Shown here: one piece after another, positions 6,027 to 12,536 of the stretch
Layout of the letters: every line of letters begins with the position of its first letter
Numbering within the stretch: the first letter of the stretch is position 1
DNA from: Nitriliruptoraceae bacterium
GTDB taxonomy: Bacteria > Actinomycetota > Nitriliruptoria > Nitriliruptorales > Nitriliruptoraceae
Reading direction: 5' to 3'
NCBI GenBank assembly: GCA_007121975.1
Contig: SKJO01000118.1
Span: forward strand, 1-12,536
DNA length: 12,536 nt
The notes under the pieces: generated by a model
What the model was told of the DNA's origin: nothing
Database searches by the model: none
What the model saw: the letters and a program-made list of their open reading frames with translations, nothing else
Program-made: the position numbers and the translations under genes

Positions 6027-6968
6027 ATGTCGCTTGCCAGCCGAACTCGTTCGTCCTCCAGGACGCACCCCCCTTCAGAGGGGTCACGTCCTCGCCGCCT
6101 GAGTCCCGGCCGGATCGTGGCCTGGGCCGCCCTGATCCTGCTGATCGTGCTGACCCTGTTCCCGTTCGTCTGGATCCTGCGGACCGCGTTGAGCACCAAC
6201 GCCGCGCTGTTCACCGGTGAAGCCGGCTTGCTCCCTGCAGAGCCGACACTGGTGAACTTCCGCCGGGTCCTCGGCCTGGCGACCCCCGAGGAGATCGTGG
6301 CCGCCGGTGGCTCCGGGGTCACCTTCAACTTCTGGCTCTACCTGCGCAACTCGTTGATCGTGGCGACCGTGGTCACCCTCGGTCAGGTCACGTTCAGTGC
6401 TATGGCCGCCTATGCGTTCTCCCGGTTGCACTTCCCGGGTCGCGACGCGCTGTTCTACCTCTTCCTCTCGGCGCTGATGATCCCTCCGGTGTTCATCCTG
6501 ATCCCCAACTTCCTGTTCCTCAACAGCCTGGGACTGCTCGACACCTTCCCGGCGGTGGTCGCGCCGTTCTTCTTCATGACCCCGTTCACCGTCTTCTTCC
6601 TGCGGCAGTTCTTCCTGGGCATCAACACCCAGATCGAGGAGGCCGCCAAGCTCGACGGCGCCGGGCACGTGCAGCTGTTCACGCGGATCGCCGTGCCGAT
6701 CATGGCCGCCCCCTTGTCCACCGCGGCGATCCTCACCTTCATCCAGTCGTGGAACGAGTACATGTGGCCGCTGGTGGTCGGCCAGGACCCGAGCGTTCGG
6801 GTGCTCACCGTGGCGCTGTCGCTGTTCCGCGCGGGCTCTCCCCAGGCCGCGCCCGACTGGACCGGGCTGATGACCGCCACCTTCCTCGCGGCCGTCCCGA
6901 TCATCGTGCTGTTCCTGGTGATGGGCCGCCGGGTCGTCGACGGCATCCAGTTCTCCGGCGTCAAGTGA
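6027..6968 (+). CDS. ABC sugar transporter permease, MalG-like (CUT1 family)
   Basis: Second channel subunit, partner of the gene before it. The 313-residue protein has an N-terminal basic, Ser/Arg-rich cytoplasmic tail. Its first helix lies near residues 33-51 (VAWAALILLIVLTLFPFVWI), and the pattern typical of MalG-type subunits follows. The EAA loop is EEAAKLDGAGHVQLFTRIAVP with the first alanine-pair glutamate at E205 and the DG pair at 210-211. The C-terminus ends DGIQFSGVK, close to the usual GAVKG ending of the family. The ATG at 6027 has GGAGG at 6017-6021 five bases before it. The frame stays open far upstream, but that part overlaps the MalF-like gene and is not used. The sugar specificity cannot be read from the permeases; the neighbouring alpha-galactosidase suggests galactosides. 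Confidence 0.95.
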   Translation: MSLASRTRSSSRTHPPSEGSRPRRLSPGRIVAWAALILLIVLTLFPFVWILRTALSTNAALFTGEAGLLPAEPTLVNFRRVLGLATPEEIVAAGGSGVTFNFWLYLRNSLIVATVVTLGQVTFSAMAAYAFSRLHFPGRDALFYLFLSALMIPPVFILIPNFLFLNSLGLLDTFPAVVAPFFFMTPFTVFFLRQFFLGINTQIEEAAKLDGAGHVQLFTRIAVPIMAAPLSTAAILTFIQSWNEYMWPLVVGQDPSVRVLTVALSLFRAGSPQAAPDWTGLMTATFLAAVPIIVLFLVMGRRVVDGIQFSGVK

Positions 6969-6980
6969 TCCCCGCCCACC

Positions 6981-7020
6981 CACGACCGAGCACGACCGGG
7001 CATGACCGAGTACGACCGAG
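6981..7020. repeat. Four 10-bp tandem repeats before the binding-protein gene
   Basis: Units CACGACCGAG, CACGACCGGG, CATGACCGAG and TACGACCGAG follow one another without gaps. They fill the intergenic space between the MalG-like gene and the ribosome site AAGGAG at 7029-7034. Each unit differs from the first by one base. Confidence 0.9.
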
Positions 7021-7041
7021 CAAACGCCAAGGAGCGATCTC

Positions 7042-8415
7042 ATGAGGATGACCTTCCGCCGTCGGGCCCTCGCTGGCCTCGCGGCGCTCGCCGTGATCGT
7101 CGCGGCCTGCGCCGGCGACGACGAGCCGCACGTCGGGGTGGACGAGGATCCCGACCTCGATACCGAGGTGACGCTGTCGTACTGGCTGTGGGACTCCAAC
7201 CAGCTCCCGGCCTACGAGCAGTGCGCCTCGGACTTCACCGCGGAGTCCGGCATCGACATCGACTTCGAGCTGTTCGGGTGGGACGACTACTGGTCCAACC
7301 TCACCACCCAGTTCACCGCCGGTCGCGCGCCCGACGTGTTCACCAACCACCTGGCCTTCTACCCCGAGTTCGTGGAGAGCGAGGTGCTGATCCCCCTCGA
7401 CGACTTCATCGAACGTGACGGCGTGGACATGGACCAGTACTTCGCGGGCCTGGCCGACCTGTGGCAGGGGCAGGACGGCCAGCAGTACGGGCTGCCCAAG
7501 GACTGGGACACGATCGCCCTGATCTACGACGAGCAGCAACTCGAGGAGGCGGGCCTCAGCCCCGAGGACGTCAACCAGGCCACCTGGAACGCCGAGGACG
7601 GTGGCAGCTTCGAGCAGTTGATCGCCCGGCTGACCATCGACGCCAACGGGGTCCGCGGCGACGAGGACGGCTTCGATGCGGACAACGTCGAGGTTCACGG
7701 CTTCGGGTACTACAACCCCGCTGAGGCCGCGGGGCAGGCCAACTGGAGTGGTTTCGCGCGCAGCATCGGCTTCACCCACCTCGCCGACGAGAACCCCTGG
7801 GGCGTGGACTACCAGTTCGACGATCCCGCACTGGCCGCCACCTTGGTCTGGTGGCGGGAGATGATCGAGGCCGGGTACGCCGCGCCGCTCGAGGCGGTCC
7901 AGGGGTTGGGGCCGGCCACCCTGTTCGAAACCGGGGACACCGCCCTGACCGTGGACGGCTCCTGGACGGTGGGCACCTACACGGGCCTGGGTCGCGAGGT
8001 CGGGTTCGCTCCGCTGCCCGAGGGCCCCGAGGGTCGCTGGAGCATGTTCAACGGACTCGCCGACTCGATCACCATCAACACCGACCACCCGGAGGAGGCC
8101 TGGGCCTGGGTTCGCTACCTCGGCTCCCTGGACTGCCAGCGCATCGTGGGGGAGAACGCGATCGTGTTCCCCGCGATCGAGGAGGCCAGCGAGGTCGCCC
8201 AGCAGGCCTACGCCGATCTCGGCGTCGACGTCGGGGCCTGGACCCTCTACCTCGAGCAGGAGACCACCTTCCTGTTCCCGGTGACCGACAACTTTGACCG
8301 GGTCAACGCCGAGATGGCACCTGCCGTCGAGGAGATCCTGCTCGGCCGCGCCGACGCCACGGAGCGTCTCGAGCAGGTGCAGTCCGCCGTCGACGGCATC
8401 ATGGGTTCCGGCTGA
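7042..8415 (+). CDS. Sugar-binding lipoprotein of the ABC transporter (family 1 SBP)
   Basis: Extracellular solute-binding protein that captures sugar and delivers it to the two permeases. The 457-residue protein has a basic start (FRRR), a hydrophobic core and the lipobox VAAC with lipidation at C23. The mature part has the usual CUT1 layout: VTLSYWLWDSN near the start, a FTAGRAPDVF segment, YGLPKDWDTIALIYDEQQLEEAGL in the hinge region (residues about 151-174), and aromatic residues such as WWREMI and DGSWTVG that commonly line sugar sites. It is strongly acidic. The ATG at 7042 has AAGGAG at 7029-7034, seven bases upstream. It is the third gene of the operon, after the permeases rather than before them, and the 10-bp repeats stand just upstream. 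Substrate is inferred as an alpha-galactoside from the following gene. Confidence 0.95.
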   Translation: MRMTFRRRALAGLAALAVIVAACAGDDEPHVGVDEDPDLDTEVTLSYWLWDSNQLPAYEQCASDFTAESGIDIDFELFGWDDYWSNLTTQFTAGRAPDVFTNHLAFYPEFVESEVLIPLDDFIERDGVDMDQYFAGLADLWQGQDGQQYGLPKDWDTIALIYDEQQLEEAGLSPEDVNQATWNAEDGGSFEQLIARLTIDANGVRGDEDGFDADNVEVHGFGYYNPAEAAGQANWSGFARSIGFTHLADENPWGVDYQFDDPALAATLVWWREMIEAGYAAPLEAVQGLGPATLFETGDTALTVDGSWTVGTYTGLGREVGFAPLPEGPEGRWSMFNGLADSITINTDHPEEAWAWVRYLGSLDCQRIVGENAIVFPAIEEASEVAQQAYADLGVDVGAWTLYLEQETTFLFPVTDNFDRVNAEMAPAVEEILLGRADATERLEQVQSAVDGIMGSG

Positions 8416-8428
8416 CGGCTGACCCGGC

Positions 8429-8484
8429 GGTGTGGCCGAGGGCCGCGAGGTCGCTCCTCGTTCCTCGACGGTCCCGGCCACGCC
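8429..8484 (+). other. Long imperfect hairpin after the binding-protein gene
   Basis: GGTGTGGCCG (8429-8438) pairs with CGGCCACGCC (8475-8484), including one G-T pair. An inner imperfect stem joins CGAGG (8446-8450) with CCTCG (8463-8467) around a 12-base loop. No T-run follows. It begins 13 bases after the stop codon and lies before the alpha-galactosidase gene. It may act as a partial terminator or a barrier to 3' decay, letting the binding protein be made in excess. Confidence 0.5.
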
Positions 8485-8559
8485 GACGCCGATGGATGTC
8501 CGACCGCCAGACCGATGCGGACCGGACGATCCCGCACCATCCGAGCAAAGGCCGGGAGC

Positions 8560-10080
8560 ATGGCCCAGATCGCGACCACCCTGAGCGCATTGACCCCCAC
8601 GACCTGCGACCCGGTGGACGGCGGCGGCATCGTGACCGCACCGCAGGTCCACCTCACCGCCCCATGGTCGGTGACGGGGTTCTACCAGCACGGGTGGCAC
8701 TCGTTCTCCGCCACGGGCTGGATCGACCCGCTCGAGCCACCCGAGCCGCTCCCGATCCCGGCCTTGCGCATGGTCGCTGATGATCCGGCCCACGCCGGGG
8801 CCAACCGCCCCAACGGGGCCGGGGTCGGGGCGGTGCGCAACGAGCACGGCGAGGTGCTGCTGCTCGGCGCGCTCGGGCTCGAAGCGCGGGTGCACCTGGT
8901 CGGCGGCGAACTCGTCGGGCGCACCGAGCACGGCGCCGAGATCCCATGGTTCGTCGCGCGCGGAGCTGCCGACGAGGTCTTTGCCGCCTACGCCCGGCAG
9001 CTGGGTGAGCACCTCGGGCGTCGCCGGGGCCCCACCCCCCGGTTGTGGTCGTCGTGGTACTCGTACTACGAGCAGATCACCGAGGAGCAACTGCGCGACG
9101 TGCTCACGGCCGTGCGCAACTGGCCGGTGGACGCCTTCCAGGTCGACGACGGCTGGCAGTGCGCGGTGGGGGACTGGCAGGCCAACGACGACTTCCCGGC
9201 GGGCATGGCCGACCTCGCCGCGAGGATCGGTACGGCGGGTCTGCGGCCGGGGCTGTGGATCGCTCCGTTCATCGCCTGGCCGTCCTCGCAGATCTTCCGG
9301 CAGCGACCCGAGTGGTTCGTCGCCGGTGAGGACGGCCAGCCCCTGCCGGTGGGCTACAACTGGGGCGCGTGGTACTACGCGCTCGATCTGAGCCGTGCGG
9401 ACGTGCTCGACCACGTGGCCGAGGTCATCGCCACCGCCCGCGGCTGGGGCTACGAACTGCTCAAGCTCGACTTCCTCTTCGCCGGTGCGGTCCCTGGCAT
9501 CCGGTCGACGAACGGACCCCGCGAGGCGGTCTACCGAACCGCTGTGCAGCGCATCCGCGAGGCCGCCGGTGACGAGGCCTACCTGCTGGCCTGCGGCGCG
9601 CCGATCCTGCCGTCGATCGGGGTCTTCGACGCCATCCGCATCTCCAACGACGTCTCGCCCTACTGGGACGCTCCCGTGCTCACCGAGGTGGTCGGGGCGA
9701 CCAGTGAGGTGTCGACCCGAGGTGCGATCGCCACCAGCCTGCACCGGCTGTGGCTCGCCGAGGTCATCGCCACCGACCCCGACGTCGTGTTCTTCCGGAC
9801 CCGGGGCAACCTGTTGAGCGAGGAGCAGTGCCGCGACCTACAGGACCTCGCCGTCATCGCTGGGTTCCGGGGCACCTCGGATCCCCCGGGCTGGCTCGAC
9901 GACGCCGAGCGTGAACGGCTCGTGGCCTACTTCGCGTCCGTCCCACGGATCGAGCACCTGGGCGCGTACCGGTTCGAGTTCGACGGTCGGGTCGTGGACC
10001 TCTCCCGGCTCGCGCAGCGTGCACCCGTCGTCGGGTCGCGCTCCGGGCCCCGCACCCGGCCCCGGACCCCGCCTCGGTGA
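8560..10080 (+). CDS. Alpha-galactosidase, GH36, short Thermotoga GalA-like type
   Basis: Cytoplasmic glycoside hydrolase expected to release galactose from melibiose- or raffinose-type sugars with retention of configuration. There is no signal peptide, consistent with uptake of intact sugar. After an N-terminal beta domain, the barrel begins near WSSWYSYYEQITEE and FQVDDGWQ. The predicted nucleophile is D304 in LLKLDFLFAGAVPG, and the acid/base is D364 in RISNDVSPYW. Their 60-residue spacing equals what I recall for Thermotoga maritima GalA (D327 and D387). I start at the ATG at 8560, with AAAGG at 8548-8552 seven bases upstream, giving 506 residues; an in-frame ATG at 8515 would add 15 and has no clear ribosome site. 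The C-terminus ends in an odd basic, Pro/Arg-rich tail (GPRTRPRTPPR). It is the fourth gene of the operon. Confidence 0.93.
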   Translation: MAQIATTLSALTPTTCDPVDGGGIVTAPQVHLTAPWSVTGFYQHGWHSFSATGWIDPLEPPEPLPIPALRMVADDPAHAGANRPNGAGVGAVRNEHGEVLLLGALGLEARVHLVGGELVGRTEHGAEIPWFVARGAADEVFAAYARQLGEHLGRRRGPTPRLWSSWYSYYEQITEEQLRDVLTAVRNWPVDAFQVDDGWQCAVGDWQANDDFPAGMADLAARIGTAGLRPGLWIAPFIAWPSSQIFRQRPEWFVAGEDGQPLPVGYNWGAWYYALDLSRADVLDHVAEVIATARGWGYELLKLDFLFAGAVPGIRSTNGPREAVYRTAVQRIREAAGDEAYLLACGAPILPSIGVFDAIRISNDVSPYWDAPVLTEVVGATSEVSTRGAIATSLHRLWLAEVIATDPDVVFFRTRGNLLSEEQCRDLQDLAVIAGFRGTSDPPGWLDDAERERLVAYFASVPRIEHLGAYRFEFDGRVVDLSRLAQRAPVVGSRSGPRTRPRTPPR

Positions 10081-10111
10081 TGGCCACGAGGCCGGGAAGG
10101 AGGGTGACGAC

Positions 10112-10594
10112 ATGCCACGGTGGTGGGAACGCGGTGACCTGCGACGCTCGCAGCCACGGCCGGTCGGCCGCCGCCTCGAGCTCGGTGAGCAGGTGTTCGG
10201 CGTGGTCGCCCACCTCTCATCGCTTCCGATCATTGGCCTCGGGATGCTGCTGGTGGGACGCCCGGTCATCTGGCTCGCGGCCACGTTGCCGCTCGGGCCC
10301 CTGCTCGTGCTCGTGCTCGCGCTCGGGCGCAGGGCGCCTCGGGAGGTGCGGACCCAGGCAACCGAGGCACTGAACTTCTCACTGACGATCGCGCTGGCGG
10401 CGCTGGTCATCGGGCTCGGCCTGTCGCTGGTCGGACGCGCCGAGTGGTCGCTGCTGCTGCTGCCGGTACTGCTGCTGGCGGTGCTGGTCGTGTTCGTCAA
10501 CTGGCTGGTACTGCTCACCCTCGCCGCCATCGAGGCCGGCCGGGGCGTGCCCTTCGCCTACCCGGCCATCCTGCGTCCGGTGCCGGCTCCGTGA
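10112..10594 (+). CDS. DUF4870-like membrane protein
   Basis: This 160-residue integral membrane protein resembles the DUF4870 (Tic20-like) family, whose function is not established. Supporting features are an amphipathic start with VVAHLSSLPIIG (H34), the central motif TEALNFSLT at residues 84-92, and the closing motif AAIEAGRGVPFAYP at 138-151. Hydrophobic helices lie near residues 30-48, 53-71, 88-107 and 113-138. The N-terminus is basic and rich in Arg and Trp. The ATG at 10112 has AAGGAGG at 10097-10103 eight bases upstream, which is the strongest ribosome site in the window. The gap to the alpha-galactosidase stop is 31 bases with no promoter seen, so it is probably the last gene of the operon. 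Whether it has any link to sugar uptake is unknown. Confidence 0.82.
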   Translation: MPRWWERGDLRRSQPRPVGRRLELGEQVFGVVAHLSSLPIIGLGMLLVGRPVIWLAATLPLGPLLVLVLALGRRAPREVRTQATEALNFSLTIALAALVIGLGLSLVGRAEWSLLLLPVLLLAVLVVFVNWLVLLTLAAIEAGRGVPFAYPAILRPVPAP

Positions 10595-10628
10595 GGCGCT
10601 GACCGCCCCGGTACCCGCCGTGCGCAAG

Positions 10629-10650
10629 CGCTCGATCCCCGGTCCGAGCG
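10629..10650. terminator. Weak hairpin between convergent genes
   Basis: CGCTCG (10629-10634) pairs with CGAGCG (10645-10650) around a ten-base loop. It lies in the 59-base gap between the DUF4870-like gene and the convergent GH36 gene, where a two-way terminator would be expected. The stem is short and has no T-run, so this is tentative. Confidence 0.3.
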
Positions 10651-10653
10651 GGC

Positions 10654-12536
10654 TCAGCCACCCGCAGTGATCGCGAGCACGGTGGCGGTGCCGGGCTGGT
10701 TGACGTGGATCATCACGCCGTGCTCGGTGAGCTGCCGGCCGGTGAGCTCGACCCCGCCGTGCTCGTACCACCCGGGCGCGAGCCGCTGGGGGCCGGTGAA
10801 GTCGGTCAGGCAGGGCACCAGCCGGACCTGGTAGCGGCGCTCGGCCTCGAGCCCCGGGCAGCGCACCGCCGGTGGGCGGCCCGAAGCCGAGGTCTGCAGC
10901 TGCGCGTGGCACAGCAGCGCCCGCTGCGCGGTCACGACCCCGTGCACGAGCGCGTGGTCGTCCGGATGGTCGACGCGCACCACCCGGCCGGTGTGCAGCA
11001 CCTCGCGCCAGTCGCGGTACAGCGCCACCGCCTCGGCGATGCGGGCCCGGTCCTCGGCGTCGGCGGTGGTCAGGTCCCACTCGAAGCCGAAGTGGCAGAA
11101 GATCGCGGTGGCCAGCCGGAACGACAGCGTGGCCGTGCGAAACGTGGTGTGCGCGGTCGGTGGGCCCACATGGCTGCCCAGCAGCTCGGGCGGCAGCAGG
11201 TAGGACGCGCCACGCTGGATGCGCTGGCGCTCGATCGGGTCGTTGCAGTCCGAGGTCCACACCCGCGACGCCAGCGCGAGGATGCCCAGGTCGAGGCGCC
11301 CGCCCCCCGACGCGCAGCTCTCGATCTCCAGGCCCGGGTGCGCGGCCAGCAGGGCGTCCATCAGCCCGAGCACCGCATGCAGCTGCGCGTGGCTGCCCGG
11401 TCGACGCTCGTGCTCGGCGGCGACCTGGGCGCGGTTGAGGTCCCACTTGACGGCCACGGCACCGCTGTCGGCCACGACCCGGTCGAGCTGGTCGAGGACC
11501 GAGCCGCGCACGTCGTCGCGGATGAGGTCCAGCACGAGCTGGCTGCGCGACAGCGGCCCGTCGGGCGGGGCGAGCGCGATGCTGGGATCGGCGCGGTAGC
11601 GGGCGGAGTCGGGGTTGACCATCTCCGGCTCGACCCACAACCCGAACTCCATGCCCGCGGCGCGAACCCGGTCGGCCAGCGGCCGTAGCCCGCCCGGATG
11701 CTTCGCCTCGTCGACCTCCCAGTCACCGAGCCCGGCGGTGTCGTCGTGGCGGCCGACGAACCACCCGTCGTCCAGCACGAAGCGCTCCACCCCGAGCTGC
11801 GCGGCGGTGTCCACCAGACCGGCCAGCCGGTCCTGGTCGTGGTCGAAGTACACCGCCTCCCAGGTGTTGAGGGTCACGGGTCGGGGCCGGGTCGGATGGT
11901 TGGGGCGGGCCCGCACGTGGGCGTGGAAGGCGTCCGAGACGCCGTTGAGCCCGCTCGCCGACGCGGTCGCGAGCAGCGGGGGCGTGACGTAGGTCTCCCC
12001 GGGGTGCAGCACGATCTCGCCGGGGTGCAGATGCTCGGCGAGCTGGAGCAGACTCAGGCCCATCGCGGTGCGCTCCACCCGCAGCTCGTGGTTGCCGGGC
12101 CACGCCAGGTGCGCGGCCCACACCGCCCCGCGCTCCTCGCGGAACCCGCGCTCGCCGACGAACACCAGTGGCGGGTCCTCGTGGGAGCTCGTGCCGCGGG
12201 TGTTGATGCGCTCCACCCGGCCCACCGTCAACGGGGTGCGCTGCAGGTGCAGCTCGCGGATCCAGCGACCGGTGACCGTGGCCAGCTCGCCGGCGGTGTC
12301 GGGTAGCGGGAGCGTGGGGCGCAGCGCCTGCAGGTGGTAGCGCTGCGCGGCGGGCACCTGCTCGCGCACCGGCCCACGTCCGAGCCCCGGGGTCTCGGCG
12401 GGCAGCCTGAGCGGTCCGGGGTCGTCGGGCGGCAGGCCGCGGCGGTTGGTGACCGCGGCGCGCACCGTGACGACGTCGTGACGGTCGATCGCCACCTCGA
12501 CGTCCACGCGCAGGCCGCTGCGGGGATCGTCGGCCC
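10654..12536 (-). CDS. Alpha-galactosidase, GH36, long type, N-terminus cut by window edge
   Basis: Partial gene read leftward from beyond base 12536; about 626 residues and the stop are visible. The open frame continues to the edge (ADDPRSGLRV before a GTG at 12507). Full-length relatives have roughly 700 residues, so the GTG is probably internal. The product is a GH36 alpha-galactosidase of the large bacterial type, built of an N-terminal beta-sandwich, a catalytic barrel and a C-terminal beta domain. Barrel motifs are FVLDDGWFVGRHDD, GLWVEPEMVNPDS, the nucleophile in VKWDLNRAQ (Asp codon at 11440-11442), ESCASGGGRLDLGIL, and the acid/base in WTSDCNDPIERQRIQRG (Asp codon at 11248-11250). 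No signal peptide can be judged. It belongs to a different GH36 subgroup from the enzyme in the operon. It converges on that operon and so has its own promoter outside the window. Confidence 0.95.
   Translation of the reverse strand, partial: ADDPRSGLRVDVEVAIDRHDVVTVRAAVTNRRGLPPDDPGPLRLPAETPGLGRGPVREQVPAAQRYHLQALRPTLPLPDTAGELATVTGRWIRELHLQRTPLTVGRVERINTRGTSSHEDPPLVFVGERGFREERGAVWAAHLAWPGNHELRVERTAMGLSLLQLAEHLHPGEIVLHPGETYVTPPLLATASASGLNGVSDAFHAHVRARPNHPTRPRPVTLNTWEAVYFDHDQDRLAGLVDTAAQLGVERFVLDDGWFVGRHDDTAGLGDWEVDEAKHPGGLRPLADRVRAAGMEFGLWVEPEMVNPDSARYRADPSIALAPPDGPLSRSQLVLDLIRDDVRGSVLDQLDRVVADSGAVAVKWDLNRAQVAAEHERRPGSHAQLHAVLGLMDALLAAHPGLEIESCASGGGRLDLGILALASRVWTSDCNDPIERQRIQRGASYLLPPELLGSHVGPPTAHTTFRTATLSFRLATAIFCHFGFEWDLTTADAEDRARIAEAVALYRDWREVLHTGRVVRVDHPDDHALVHGVVTAQRALLCHAQLQTSASGRPPAVRCPGLEAERRYQVRLVPCLTDFTGPQRLAPGWYEHGGVELTGRQLTEHGVMIHVNQPGTATVLAITAGG

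Noticed and set aside
6981..7020. CRISPR-like or iteron array.
   Set aside because: Units are only 10 bp and have no spacers, and no cas or replication-initiator gene is nearby.
6961..9744. Open frame of 927 codons on the minus strand opposite the binding protein and alpha-galactosidase.
   Set aside because: It mirrors the codon bias of the two real genes, has no recognisable domain and crosses the intergenic hairpin.
10379..11638. Minus-strand frame of 419 codons overlapping the right-hand GH36 gene.
   Set aside because: Its translation is Arg/Pro/Ala-rich with no domain, while the other frame shows intact GH36 catalytic motifs.

Overview
The window is GC-rich DNA with strong GC bias at third codon positions, GTG as well as ATG starts, Shine-Dalgarno sites of the GGAGG type and an actinobacterial/Bacillus-type SOS box (CGAAC-N4-GTTCG). 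Together these point to an actinobacterium. The acidic exported proteins would suit a salt- or alkali-tolerant lineage such as the Nitriliruptoria, but that placement is a guess. I see no rRNA, tRNA, CRISPR array, insertion sequence or other sign of a mobile element.

Left third (1-3727), DNA repair and small envelope proteins. A DEDDh-type 3'-5' exonuclease, cut by the left edge, reads leftward from 672. A 456-base divergent intergenic region follows, with a cluster of strong hairpins and then a well-formed recA promoter whose spacer holds a perfect SOS box. recA (GTG start) and recX lie 3 bases apart and form an SOS operon. Next come a small acidic lipoprotein with its own promoter, structured leader and terminator-like hairpin, and a three-helix small membrane protein.

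Middle and right (3788-12536), alpha-galactoside use. A LacI-family repressor precedes an operon of two CUT1-type sugar permeases, a lipoprotein solute-binding protein, a GH36 alpha-galactosidase of the short Thermotoga GalA-like type, and a DUF4870-like membrane protein. The operon promoter has a perfect TTGACA -35 box. A 16-bp perfect palindrome with a central CG, as LacI-family repressors prefer, covers its -10 region, and a second imperfect copy lies 12 bp downstream. No ATPase gene is present, so the transporter probably borrows a shared MsiK/MalK-type subunit. A second GH36 alpha-galactosidase, of the long KWD/SDxxD type, converges from the right and is cut by the window edge.

Inferred working model: a raffinose- or melibiose-type sugar is bound outside the cell, imported intact, and cleaved in the cytoplasm by one or both unrelated-subgroup GH36 enzymes, with the LacI protein relieving repression when sugar is present. 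Most of the content belongs to known families. I did not find a convincing new system; the best leads are regulatory: the hairpin cluster, the double operator and the 10-bp repeats before the binding-protein gene.
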